A stretch of 39,044 nucleotides of DNA. Source: a bacterium. Its GTDB lineage: Bacteria > Armatimonadota > Chthonomonadetes > Chthonomonadales > Chthonomonadaceae. Where the stretch lies: the NCBI GenBank assembly GCA_021777995.1, contig JAJYCW010000023.1:1-39044 (forward strand), read 5' to 3'. Of the stretch, positions 17,497-25,728 are shown one piece after another. Numbering within the stretch: the first letter of the stretch is position 1; every line of letters begins with the position of its first letter. The position numbers were made by a program, and so were the translations under genes. The notes below the pieces were generated by a model. It was given only the letters and a program-made list of their open reading frames with translations. It was not told the DNA's origin and ran no database searches.

Positions 17497-18789
17497 TTAA
17501 GGGTGATGGGCAAGGATACGGGATAATGTAGTGTCCAGGTTGCCATGCAATAACTCATCACGACCAGCCACAATTTTGCCGGTGGTGCCGTCAATGAGCA
17601 GCGGCGTGGGGATAAGACGAATGAAATAGAGCTGTGCGATTGCTGCATTCCACATCTTTCCATCATAAATATCTGGCCAGTTCATGTTGTTATTATGCGT
17701 GTATGCTTCCACCTGTTTTGAGAAGTCCGCCTGATCAATGCTAATCCCCAGTATGTGCAGCCCCCGAGCATGGTATTTTTTGTAAGCCTTTTCCATGTAA
17801 GGGTTTTGCTGTGCGCAATCAGGGCACCACGATCCCCAGAAGTATAGCATTACCCATTTCCCGCGGTAATCACCGGGAAATGCTACCTGCTTTCCTGTCA
17901 GGGTAGTTGCCCTGAAAGAGGGAGCTAAATGCCCGGGAGACAGATTTGGTGGAGGCAAAATTTGCGGCACACTGACCGAAGATTTGTAGATCTGTAAAAC
18001 TGCCCCGTTGGCATGTGGTACAACGGCATTATAGGTTACCCCTGCTATATTGAACGGCTTGCCTACCTCGTAAGTCTCGCCCCTCTGGTCTATTACACCG
18101 TTGTGATTGACATCAATGAGCAGCCACGTTCCCCCAAATGCAGGACTAAGGTTTGGACGAAAATCGCCTCTCGCCATCGAGTCGTATAGCATAACGGTAT
18201 AAGTGACTCCGCCTAGCTCTACCGAACCCTTACGAATATAATCGGGAACGTAAAGCAACGTATTCCCCTCGGCTGCAGCGTTTGGGTCTGACGGGTCTTT
18301 TGCAGGCAAAATCAATTGCAGCGGCATGTGCAGGCTTCCAGATTTGTATGGAACGTCTAGCACGGTAGATCCAATGTAGCGCGTAAGTGTAAGACCGTTG
18401 AAACCTTTAAAATGAACGGGTTTCCAGTCTACTGGTTTGTCATCGGTCAAATCACCGTTGTGGTTGTCGTCAATTACGGTGACTGGCAGGCCGGAGGCAT
18501 TACTGGACGAGACGACGGCAAACGAGGTTGGGTGGTCTGCAGGGCCGAATTGAATTTCGCCGTAAACCGGATTCGTTATCGTTTGTGGAATACGGAGCAC
18601 CGATGCGGGTTTGTACGGCAGCAAACCAACCGGATGGGGATGGGAATAGGATGTTTGGCCCGCAACACCACCACTAACAAGCTGCAGCGAGGCGGTGTAG
18701 ACCGGTGCGTTGGTTGCCGCTTGTGCCACGGAAACGCGACAAAACAACACGAGAAATGCGGTAAATATTGTAGTGCAGCGAATACCCAT
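17497..18789 (-). CDS. Secreted TlpA-like thioredoxin-fold protein with extra N-terminal domain
   Basis: A 430-residue protein with an N-terminal signal peptide (hydrophobic stretch to AQAA near residue 25). Residues about 30-270 form a beta-rich region with several Asp/Asn loops such as DDNHNGDLTDD and DVNHNGVIDQRG, which look like calcium-binding dockerin/EF-hand-type loops. The C-terminal about 145 residues are a TlpA/AhpC-TSA redoxin domain: APSFRATTLTGKQVAF, then FWGSWCPDCAQQNPYM with the CxxC (WCPDC) near residue 322, and a cis-Pro region LIPTPLLID. TlpA-like proteins reduce disulfides outside the cytoplasm. It starts four bases after the dCTP deaminase stop and ends 15 bases before smc. 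Redox activity is likely; the N-terminal domain's role is unknown. Confidence 0.8.
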   Translation of the reverse strand: MGIRCTTIFTAFLVLFCRVSVAQAATNAPVYTASLQLVSGGVAGQTSYSHPHPVGLLPYKPASVLRIPQTITNPVYGEIQFGPADHPTSFAVVSSSNASGLPVTVIDDNHNGDLTDDKPVDWKPVHFKGFNGLTLTRYIGSTVLDVPYKSGSLHMPLQLILPAKDPSDPNAAAEGNTLLYVPDYIRKGSVELGGVTYTVMLYDSMARGDFRPNLSPAFGGTWLLIDVNHNGVIDQRGETYEVGKPFNIAGVTYNAVVPHANGAVLQIYKSSVSVPQILPPPNLSPGHLAPSFRATTLTGKQVAFPGDYRGKWVMLYFWGSWCPDCAQQNPYMEKAYKKYHARGLHILGISIDQADFSKQVEAYTHNNNMNWPDIYDGKMWNAAIAQLYFIRLIPTPLLIDGTTGKIVAGRDELLHGNLDTTLSRILAHHP

Positions 18790-18793
18790 TGTG

Positions 18794-19975
18794 CTAGATT
18801 TCCATTAGAATCTGCGTAGTTTCTGTGCGTTCTTCATTAAGATCAACAACACTAAACTGACGCGACAGTCTCACATCTCGCTGCCCCTGATAGTTTGATC
18901 CTGCCCGGGTGCCGTATAGTGCGTCCGGTACTTCCGTGCAGCGCAGCAGGTTTATACGAAATATAGGCTGACCGTCTTCTATAAGAAACGGCACATCTCT
19001 ACTTCGCACTTCTAACACGACGCCGGCTGCCGTTGCTGATGGGTGTTCCGTTGCGCTATAGCCGAAACCCGAGTCAAAGAAACCAGCATAGTGCGTTCGT
19101 ACCTCACCGCTACGGGCCTCAAACGCGACCATCTCGGCGCACAGTTCCGGGGGCAAGCAAATCAACTCTCGGCTACGGAAGATATAAAATTCATCAGGCT
19201 CCAGAATTACAGGCTTACTGTCTGCGTGAATCCTGTCCCAATACCGCCGTTTGGAGAGCCCGGTTGCTTGAAGGTCTACAGGAGGAGTGTTTCGGCGGGC
19301 CTGATAACCTACCGTCTGTTGTTGTGCTCGAGGAAGGTTCACAGAGAGCACAATACCATCATGAACTGGTAGGTCTCGGCTTCTTAATATGCGCGAGTCT
19401 CGGTCAAGTATCAGCGCATCGGTGTCCAGGATAGCCATTGTCTCTTCATAGGATAGCACTGGGCTTCCAACCTGAAACCTGATCTGTGAGAGTGTGTCAC
19501 CTTTGCGGATACGAACGGCGAAGGAGCGCGGAATTACCTCCAGGTATAGCGTTCCGGTATAACCGGAAGGTACTTCATCAAATGCCGTTGCATTCTCGGT
19601 GACCAGGCGAGTAAAGATATCTAATCGGCCGGTGGTAGATTTTGGGTTGGCGCGGCCGCTAATCTGGGCCGGTAGGGCAAGTCTTTCCTGCAACGGAAAG
19701 ATATAGACCTGATTTCGCTCTAGCAGAATACCATCGTGGGGAATGTCGAATGTATACCAGTTGTAACGATCAAGTTTCCCTGCCATTCCCTCGCTGCCTG
19801 GTAGAAAACTACACTGCACGCGGTAGCCAAAATCTCCGAGCCGTAAATCCAGACTATTGGGTTGAATTTGACGAGGCGTTACCGGGATTTCTGAGATGAT
19901 CGTGCCGCACGCAGCAGCCTGCCGGATCCACTGAGAGGGCAACACGCCGTTTTTGGGATCTACTAGGTTGCTCAT
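18794..19975 (-). CDS. dcd: Two-domain dCTP deaminase family protein
   Basis: A 393-residue member of the trimeric dUTPase/dCTP deaminase superfamily, about twice the length of single-domain Dcd. The first half has IQPNSLDLRLG, the conserved start of Dcd proteins, then GRANPKSTTGRLD (the Ser/Arg active-site segment) and GYTGTLYLEV with the catalytic-type Glu. The second half repeats the layout: LEPDEFYIFRSRE, VAFEARSGEVRTHYAGFFDSGFGY and VVLEVRSRD. This matches the longer 2'-deoxycytidine 5'-triphosphate deaminases known mainly from alphaproteobacteria. Expected reaction: dCTP to dUTP plus ammonia, feeding dTMP synthesis. Start ATG overlaps the upstream oxidoreductase stop as ATGA, indicating translational coupling. 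Whether both halves are catalytic is not decided. Confidence 0.82.
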   Translation of the reverse strand: MSNLVDPKNGVLPSQWIRQAAACGTIISEIPVTPRQIQPNSLDLRLGDFGYRVQCSFLPGSEGMAGKLDRYNWYTFDIPHDGILLERNQVYIFPLQERLALPAQISGRANPKSTTGRLDIFTRLVTENATAFDEVPSGYTGTLYLEVIPRSFAVRIRKGDTLSQIRFQVGSPVLSYEETMAILDTDALILDRDSRILRSRDLPVHDGIVLSVNLPRAQQQTVGYQARRNTPPVDLQATGLSKRRYWDRIHADSKPVILEPDEFYIFRSRELICLPPELCAEMVAFEARSGEVRTHYAGFFDSGFGYSATEHPSATAAGVVLEVRSRDVPFLIEDGQPIFRINLLRCTEVPDALYGTRAGSNYQGQRDVRLSRQFSVVDLNEERTETTQILMEI

Positions 19976-21123
19976 GCGAACTTCGGATCGGTAAGACGCT
20001 GTTCGCTGACGTTACCCTTGGTGCGGGATGTGGTCTGCAGGTGTGCGATGAGTTTGTCATAGGCGGCACGGTCAACTGGTAAACATACTCGTTCGCCAGT
20101 GTGTCCGGAGAGGATGATGCCGTTTATCAACTCAACTGCTGCAAGGCCGTCCTCACCAGGCGCTATGAGCCTTTCACCGTGCAGGATGGCGCGCGTGAAG
20201 TTAGCGGTGATGGCACTATGCCCACGAATAGCCTCTTCTGCAGGTAGATTGACCTGTTGTTCAACAGACTTTGGGCCACCCCACATTTCGGTGGTGTTAA
20301 CGGTAATCTCCCGGATGGAACCGTCTATAGCAAAGTGACGAAGGCTATTGCCATGTAAGATTATCTTGCCGCGGTCACCACAAATCTCAATCTGGTTATG
20401 CTCGGGTGCCTCGGTTGTGCTTGCATAAAGGTAGCCATGAGCACCATTTGCATATTCAAGCGTCGCGAATGCTTCGTCCTCTACTTCAATGTCATGAAGC
20501 CTTGTGCGCGTTTCCCCTTTTAGATACTTAGGTAAACCTCCCAACCACGAGAAGAGGTCAAGATAGTGGGGGGCCTGATTGATTAGAACGCCGCCGCCCT
20601 CACCCGCCCAGGTCGCCCTCCAACCTCCGGAATCGTAGTAAGCCTGGCTTCGGTACCAGCCCATTACAAGACTAGTTCGGTAAATCTCACCTAATGCGCC
20701 AGACGCAACAATCTGCTTGGCTGCGCGGCTGCGCGGCTCCGAGCGCATCTGATACATGACTCCAAACTTAAGCCCAGATTTTCTAGCAGCGGCGATCATG
20801 CTGTCGGCGGCTGAAACTGTAACACATAGCGGCTTTTCAGATAAAACGTGTAGACCCTGGGCGAACGCGTCCTCGGCAATAGACCCATGAAAATAGTGAG
20901 GAGTGGCGATAATGACAGCGTCTACAGTACCGCTCGACAACAGTTCCGTGTGCGTGGTAAAGGCAGGAACGTGATATTTTTCAGCGGTTCTTTGAAGCGT
21001 CTCTACATTAATATCGCAAACTGCAGCTAGCCGCGCTTCAGGAATATCCTGGAGCATTTTACAGTGCCCGGACCCCATGCCGCCTAACCCAATTACACCA
21101 AATCTAACTTCGGTCGCTGCCAT
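19972..21123 (-). CDS. Gfo/Idh/MocA family oxidoreductase
   Basis: A 383-residue NAD(P)-dependent sugar or cyclitol dehydrogenase-type protein. Residues 7-17 carry the Rossmann motif GVIGLGGMGSGH, ATPHYFHG follows the second strand, and SEKPLCV contains the EKP motif whose Lys takes part in catalysis. The C-terminal alpha/beta domain includes GGGVLINQAPHYLDLF with the conserved His/Asp pair. Substrates in this family range over glucose-fructose, inositol and UDP-sugars; nothing here fixes the substrate. No signal peptide, so cytosolic. Start ATG 21123 has GAGGAGA six bases upstream. It is the first gene of a tight run with the dCTP deaminase, redoxin and smc, a functionally odd grouping. Confidence 0.88.
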   Translation of the reverse strand: MAATEVRFGVIGLGGMGSGHCKMLQDIPEARLAAVCDINVETLQRTAEKYHVPAFTTHTELLSSGTVDAVIIATPHYFHGSIAEDAFAQGLHVLSEKPLCVTVSAADSMIAAARKSGLKFGVMYQMRSEPRSRAAKQIVASGALGEIYRTSLVMGWYRSQAYYDSGGWRATWAGEGGGVLINQAPHYLDLFSWLGGLPKYLKGETRTRLHDIEVEDEAFATLEYANGAHGYLYASTTEAPEHNQIEICGDRGKIILHGNSLRHFAIDGSIREITVNTTEMWGGPKSVEQQVNLPAEEAIRGHSAITANFTRAILHGERLIAPGEDGLAAVELINGIILSGHTGERVCLPVDRAAYDKLIAHLQTTSRTKGNVSEQRLTDPKFA

Positions 21124-21191
21124 TATTTGTCTCCTCGCTGTAATCGCGTGTCAACCGCGTTCAGCGAATGAATAGAACAGTCCAGAGTACT

Positions 21192-22151
21192 CTATTTATA
21201 CCTCAATATCCTGTGCGTAGCTTTGCCTTGCAGAAGCGATTGAAGCCATGTTAGGCAGTCGGTTGGCCACTTAATTGTGTCCGTTCCCGGGCGACCAAGG
21301 CCAAAAGCGTGCTCCCCATGTGGGTAGATTACAGGGTCCACGTTAATGTGGTTGCGCTTTAGAGCTGCAGCCATCCGCTTCTCGTTAACAATTGGCACCA
21401 CTGTATCGTCGTTAGCGCAACATATGAAGGCTGGCGGCGTGGATGCGGAGACGTTCATTTCGCTGGAGTAGTACTTCACGACGTTGGCTGTCGGGTTTTT
21501 ACCGAGCAAGACATCACCTAATTCTTGGTAACAGAGTATCCCCGGCATCATAGAGATTACCGGGTAAACCAGAACCATGAAATCTGGTCTGCTGCTAACT
21601 CGCTCTACGGTATCGGCTGCCGTTGGCGAGCCTGGAAGCCAGTGGACACCCGCAAGGGATGCGACAGATCCGCCTGCAGAAAATCCCATTACACCAATCG
21701 CTTTGGGATTGACATGCAATTGGAGTGACTGGGACCGGACGATCTGTATTGCTCTCTGCACGTCGCGCAAGGGATACGCGACACCATTAGGAGGTAGCGA
21801 GCCATTTGGCAACCGGTACTGAAGAACGAAACAGGTATATCCTCGCTTCGAGAACCACTCTGCAGGTTTGCTGCCCTCAAATTGTAGTGCCTCCTGCACA
21901 TACCCTCCACCCGGGCAGATAATAATCGCAGGGTTGGCACCCGAATTGTTCGTTGATGGGTATTCGGTGAGCGTAGCCCACTGTATAGCACCGCGTGTAA
22001 CTTTACCGTAGGGCGGCATGTTAACTACCGTAACCTGCTTTTGCTTGTCTGTTAACTTGAGGTGGGGCCACACGGGAATAACCCGGTTGGCGAAAGCTGG
22101 AGTCGAGATAACGGAGATTAAAACCAGTAACGGTACAAAACGCCTCACCAC
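21192..22151 (-). CDS. Secreted alpha/beta-hydrolase, carbohydrate esterase-like
   Basis: With the GTG start at 22151 the product is 319 residues. That start is chosen because GGAGG lies exactly eight bases upstream; a GTG at 22166 would place that site inside the coding region. The protein begins MVRRFVPLLVLISVISTPAFA, a good signal peptide. It is an alpha/beta-hydrolase of the BD-FAE/acetylxylan-esterase-like group: oxyanion region PGGGY (about 80-84), nucleophile elbow GFSAGG with Ser158, Asp near 249 (NDDTVVP) and His near 281 (HGEHAFG). Such enzymes remove acetyl or feruloyl groups from plant polysaccharides. It is divergent from a secreted glycosidase-like gene, and the shared region holds a LacI-type operator, supporting a role in glycan degradation. 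Exact ester substrate unknown. Confidence 0.82.
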   Translation of the reverse strand: MVRRFVPLLVLISVISTPAFANRVIPVWPHLKLTDKQKQVTVVNMPPYGKVTRGAIQWATLTEYPSTNNSGANPAIIICPGGGYVQEALQFEGSKPAEWFSKRGYTCFVLQYRLPNGSLPPNGVAYPLRDVQRAIQIVRSQSLQLHVNPKAIGVMGFSAGGSVASLAGVHWLPGSPTAADTVERVSSRPDFMVLVYPVISMMPGILCYQELGDVLLGKNPTANVVKYYSSEMNVSASTPPAFICCANDDTVVPIVNEKRMAAALKRNHINVDPVIYPHGEHAFGLGRPGTDTIKWPTDCLTWLQSLLQGKATHRILRYK

Positions 22152-22513
22152 GGTAAGTGCCTCCACAACTGTAGGAATAGGGTTCGAATAGCTTGGCTTG
22201 ATAATAGCACAACCGGGGACATCCTGTACACAGCATGTTGATGACCGGTGCTAACTTTGGATTGATCGTACAATGCCCATTCACCGCAAGTCCACCTCTA
22301 ATTGTTTTTGCATCTCTTTCGTGTAGGAATGTAGCAGGGTAAATGGCATTAAACGCATAATCTACTATCGTTGGATGGCAGACGTTGCAACGCGTGGTAC
22401 GGTACCGAGCGTTGAGCAGGTTGTGCGCGTTAAACACTGCACCGTACAGGTTCCCAGATCATTAAACGCACCAGGTGCTCATGGACGTGAGAGGCTCAAA
22501 TTGGGGGGCAAAG
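22152..22513. promoter_or_regulatory. Divergent promoter region of esterase and GH99-like genes
   Basis: These 362 bases separate two divergent secreted-enzyme genes and contain no coding frame of their own. The sequence CATTAAACGCA occurs twice in the same orientation, at 22347-22357 and 22460-22470, 113 bases apart. The first copy extends into a full operator-like match to the LacI palindrome. The second is only a half-site and sits close to the GH gene start. The arrangement would suit repression by looping or by two operators. Confidence 0.5.
22348..22366. promoter_or_regulatory. Predicted LacI-family operator
   Basis: ATTAAACGCATAATCTACT matches 13425-13443 (ATTAAACGTATAATCTACT) at 18 of 19 positions. 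The core is the CG-centred near-palindrome ATTAAAC|GCATAAT. It lies 197 bases upstream of the esterase start and 148 bases upstream of the GH gene, and is the only other full-length match seen in the window. Confidence 0.6.
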
Positions 22514-23851
22514 ATGGCATCTACTCGCAGATTTTATCTGTCAGTTATCTGGTTGGTGTTATTTCAGGCTGCTACGCTTTTTTTTGCTCCCAGCTGTGCA
22601 GCAGACGGTTTGACGCTGTCCATTCGGGCCTCTAACAGAACACTTGCAGAGGGGCAAATCGCTGCCTTCACGGTGATTGCATCGCACCCTGACGGAAAGC
22701 AGATTGCCAACGTCCCTTTGCAACCGGAACTAGATGGTAAACCCTGGTGTGGCCCATTCCAGACAAACCAGTACGGTGTATGCCGATTTGTTCTTCCCAT
22801 GCCGCTCGTTGGTCGGCACTCGGTCAATGTAACGAGTGGAACTACTGCCAGTCCTTCTGTTTATCTGCAGGTTACAGCAATTCGTTATCCGGTTATTACC
22901 GATCCTAAACACCTTATTGGCATGGATCTGGAAACGTGGTTCGGCCCAGGTTACGCGCAATGGGGCCACCAGGAGGCAACTCCCGTGCTTGGCGAGTATT
23001 CCTCATTGGATGTGCGAGTCTTGCGGCAGCAAACTCTCTGGATGAACCAATTGGGAATCAATTTCGTTCAACTGGACTGGAGTAACAATCTTGGAGGAAC
23101 GTGGCCAGACGCTCCTGCTAGAGAAATGCGAGATTCCACTAACCTGCTATGTAAACTCTATCTAACGATGAAACAGCATCCGCTTATTGTTTTACTGGTT
23201 GGACCAGATCATGGCAAATTTGGCACGACGCAATTCATGAAGCAGCTCAACTACATTTACGATCATTACATAAAAAATCCAAGGTACCGTAAGTTGTTTC
23301 TGGATTACCTCGGTAAACCACTGTTAGACGTTTACATGGGTGGCCCAACAAGGCAGTCACTACCGAAATGGAGCAGCAAACGGTTTACGATACGATACGT
23401 AAATGCCTGGTTGGAAAAGATGGATAATGTGAGGGACGGATATTGGAGTTGGTATGACCGGGACCCGCAGGTGACCGTTTTCCGCGGGGAACCTGAGGCC
23501 ATGACTGCGGTGTTCGGCTATCCAGGTTACATCTCGAATCCAGCCACCGGCAACTATGAGTCCCCCGATGCAGATGGTAAAGACTATGGTGTTACCTTCC
23601 GAAACCAGTGGCAAAAAGTGATGAAGGTGAAGCCGCGTTTTGTGTTTGTTAATCAGTGGAACGAATTTGAACCACCCGATCAATGGTCGCAAAATATGAG
23701 TAACGACATTGAACCAACACTTCACCGCGGCTTCGGCAACAACGGACATGGCGGGTGGGGGTTTGAGTATTTTCTTCGTTGCCGGGAAGCCATCAGAAAG
23801 TACCAGAAGGCGCTTGGTAATCTTGTAATCACAAGAAAATTCACCCATTAA
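22514..23851 (+). CDS. Secreted glycosidase-like protein (GH99/GH71-like TIM barrel)
   Basis: The ATG at 22514 gives 445 residues and is preferred because GGGGGG precedes it by five bases and the product opens with a clean signal peptide (MASTRRFYLSV..., cleavage near CAA at about residue 30); in-frame starts at 22475 and 22481 are possible. Residues about 32-130 form an immunoglobulin-like domain. The rest resembles TIM-barrel glycosidases of the GH99/GH71/WbsX type: IGMDLETWFGPGYAQWG at its start, a long middle with FVQLDWSNN, and FVNQWNEFEPPDQW, the counterpart of the NxWNEW(A/G)EG catalytic-site segment. Such enzymes act on alpha-mannans, alpha-1,3-glucans or related polymers; the true substrate is unknown. 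It is divergent from the esterase and downstream of LacI-type sites. Confidence 0.65.
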   Translation: MASTRRFYLSVIWLVLFQAATLFFAPSCAADGLTLSIRASNRTLAEGQIAAFTVIASHPDGKQIANVPLQPELDGKPWCGPFQTNQYGVCRFVLPMPLVGRHSVNVTSGTTASPSVYLQVTAIRYPVITDPKHLIGMDLETWFGPGYAQWGHQEATPVLGEYSSLDVRVLRQQTLWMNQLGINFVQLDWSNNLGGTWPDAPAREMRDSTNLLCKLYLTMKQHPLIVLLVGPDHGKFGTTQFMKQLNYIYDHYIKNPRYRKLFLDYLGKPLLDVYMGGPTRQSLPKWSSKRFTIRYVNAWLEKMDNVRDGYWSWYDRDPQVTVFRGEPEAMTAVFGYPGYISNPATGNYESPDADGKDYGVTFRNQWQKVMKVKPRFVFVNQWNEFEPPDQWSQNMSNDIEPTLHRGFGNNGHGGWGFEYFLRCREAIRKYQKALGNLVITRKFTH

Positions 23852-23959
23852 TTTACACAGCCAGCTGCTATAAGGCCCAGTAACGTGCAATAGGGGCAAA
23901 GATACGCGCAGCTGTTGTCAAAGAGAGACTACTCTGACTCATTGCACCGATTGCGTGAT

Positions 23960-24412
23960 TTACTTGGATGTGGACAGTGAATTATCGCGCAGGATACTTA
24001 CGAGTGCGAGCCCAATCATTCCAAATGGGGGAAGTGCGCCGAACACTCCCAACAGTGCATTTCGACCCTTTGCCTTTGCATAGTTCATACATCCAAAACC
24101 CGTAACCAAATTTGCCACTATCCCAAGAGCAATGGGAATCCACGCTCCATTGGCAAACGACAACGCTGGGTGTACAGCTGCACCCGCGAAATTTGACTGG
24201 TGCATGACTGGGGCGAGATGTACGGCAGCATGGTGCATGCTTGGTGCAAAGTGCTGACTTACATGGTGAACCACGGCGACGCCATGTTGCTTTGCCGCCA
24301 ATTGTTGTTTAGCCACCAGCTGCTGCCAGTTGTAAATGCCCATAGCGCCCAGGTTAAGAGCCATGCCTATTGCGATACCGGCACGGCCGGGGATACTGTA
24401 CTCAAGAATCAA
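23960..24412 (-). CDS. Small membrane protein with histidine-rich loop
   Basis: No family recognised. The TTG at 24412 is favoured because GGAGA lies six bases upstream; other in-frame starts are TTG 24430 and ATG 24364. The product of about 150 residues has a hydrophobic helix near the N-terminus (GIAIGMALNLGAMGIYNW). A loop follows with about nine His in some forty residues (VVHHVSQHF, MHHAAVHLAPVMHQ). Two more hydrophobic segments come next (WIPIALGIVANLVTGFGCM and the stretch after GRNALLG), and the tail is short and polar. The His-rich loop could bind metal or simply be a polar turn. It stands alone, with no strong terminator on either side. That it is expressed is likely but not certain. 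Confidence 0.5.
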   Translation of the reverse strand: MILEYSIPGRAGIAIGMALNLGAMGIYNWQQLVAKQQLAAKQHGVAVVHHVSQHFAPSMHHAAVHLAPVMHQSNFAGAAVHPALSFANGAWIPIALGIVANLVTGFGCMNYAKAKGRNALLGVFGALPPFGMIGLALVSILRDNSLSTSK

Positions 24413-24476
24413 ACGAAATCTCCAGTGCAACCGTAGTTCGCTTCACGTGATATACACGCCAAAGGTTATTGATAGT

Positions 24477-25184
24477 TTACCGCACTGCGTCTGCTAAGTA
24501 CTGAAGTGGGGAAATGCGTACGTCTACACCTGGTGAGTAGAGCACCGAAGTTGGGTTTCCCTCCATGTGTAAACCTACTGCATCGCTCAGCGTTTGTCGG
24601 CAATCGTGGACGGTGGCGCGGTACAGTGGGTACGGACAGTGGCACACCCGTCCCGCGAAGATGTGTCCGTGATGTTCAGTATAGAGTAAATAACGCTCGG
24701 CCAAAAAATGCTCGAGGGTACCCGGACGTGCATTGAAGCGATCACCGCTCCATGTTGCGGTGACCTCGTAACTTAAGTCTGCGGCAATTCGGCTTCCAGC
24801 ATACAGAGCACCGCCGTCTTGCCTGTGAATTTGCATCTTTGCGCGGTAGTAAGGGAGCTTAAAAAGTGTTCTTGCTATGAGTACAGCAACTGCATTAGCG
24901 GCATCCAGACTGAAAAACCACACACCGGGTCTGTCGCCGTTACACCTAACGTAGGTGCGGATATTGGTTTCGGCAAAACCTGACAGACCTGGTACCGCAG
25001 GCAGGTACCTCGGGCGTACGTTCCGCATAGTAAATGGCACGAAACCTAACCAAGCGGAACCTGCAAATTGTTCCACTTCCAGCGGCCGCGGGATAAGGCG
25101 CTGCACAAGCTGAGCGTCCACTGGCCAGTGAACGAACAACAGGTCGCGCCATTGTTGGTACATGACGGTGTTGAAATCAGTCAT
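24477..25184 (-). CDS. DUF2071 (YqjF-like) family protein
   Basis: The ATG at 25184 is preferred, giving 235 residues that begin MTDFNTVMYQQWRDLLFVHW, the usual start of DUF2071 proteins; the frame is open further upstream but that part overlaps the preceding gene and looks unlike the family. Hallmarks are FVHWPVDAQLVQRLIPRPLEVEQF, WLGFVPFTMRNVRPR and FSLDAANAVAVLIART. The family adopts an acetoacetate-decarboxylase-like fold; no reaction is established. The tail contains SVLYSPGVDVRISP, typical of the end of the domain. It follows the DCC-family gene by 40 bases on the same strand, a pairing common enough to suggest joint function. Cytosolic. Family is firm, function unknown. Confidence 0.85.
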   Translation of the reverse strand: MTDFNTVMYQQWRDLLFVHWPVDAQLVQRLIPRPLEVEQFAGSAWLGFVPFTMRNVRPRYLPAVPGLSGFAETNIRTYVRCNGDRPGVWFFSLDAANAVAVLIARTLFKLPYYRAKMQIHRQDGGALYAGSRIAADLSYEVTATWSGDRFNARPGTLEHFLAERYLLYTEHHGHIFAGRVCHCPYPLYRATVHDCRQTLSDAVGLHMEGNPTSVLYSPGVDVRISPLQYLADAVR

Positions 25185-25224
25185 GGATTTCCGCTGGTTG
25201 TTGTCGTTCGTCGTTAGGGCTGAA

Positions 25225-25665
25225 TCACTCACGGGGGATTGTAACTCTGGTTGCAGTGACGCACGTTGATCCTGCAGGAATGAGGTGCAGGTGTGTCGCA
25301 AGGCGCCCGATTATCTTTCGGTTATTGGCTATGAGCCGATACACTAATTCTCCCAGCCAGATGAAGGGTGGTTTCTCAGCTAGCCTTAACAGCCGGAAGC
25401 CATAGAGGTCGTGCAAGATAAACAGAACAGCCCGGGCGGCACCATACACGCTGTTATCATTCGTAATTACGTGAACGGCTTTGAAACAACGATGCCGCAA
25501 TTCGTCGGTGAGGCGGGAGTCATCGCAATCCTGCCAGGATGCGGTCGCAAAGGAATGTCGACGGTCATGCCGATGTACCCACTCAATAGCGGCTTGACAT
25601 AGGCCACAATCGCCATCCCACACTATGAGGTGTTGTTGCGGGGTGTCCACCCTGGAAATTGCCAT
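25225..25665 (-). CDS. DCC-family (DUF393) thiol-disulfide oxidoreductase-like protein
   Basis: A 146-residue DUF393/DCC protein. Near the N-terminus is LIVWDGDCGLCQAAIEWV, which contains the family signature DxxCxxC (Asp17, Cys20, Cys23). The rest follows the family: a Gln-rich strand (FATASWQDC), an Ala-Ala-containing GAARAVLFIL helix, and the C-terminal LGELVYRLIANNRKIIGRL segment with a conserved Tyr and Arg. Members are called thiol-disulfide oxidoreductases, but activity has rarely been shown. Start ATG 25665 has a weak ribosome binding site. It is upstream of the DUF2071 gene in the same direction, with only 40 bases between. Confidence 0.85.
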   Translation of the reverse strand: MAISRVDTPQQHLIVWDGDCGLCQAAIEWVHRHDRRHSFATASWQDCDDSRLTDELRHRCFKAVHVITNDNSVYGAARAVLFILHDLYGFRLLRLAEKPPFIWLGELVYRLIANNRKIIGRLATHLHLIPAGSTCVTATRVTIPRE

Positions 25666-25728
25666 AAGCTATATACGCTTAAGAATTGGACCCTATTGCA
25701 GTATGGACCGGGGCTGCATTTAGACGGT

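Noticed and set aside
22180-22195. GGGTTCGAAT resembling the T-loop of a tRNA
   Set aside because: No pairing acceptor, D or anticodon arms can be drawn around it, and it lies in the leader of the esterase gene.
23862-23914. CAGCTGC ... GCAGCTG as a terminator after the GH99-like gene
   Set aside because: The arms are only seven bases and are separated by 39 bases, with no T-tract.
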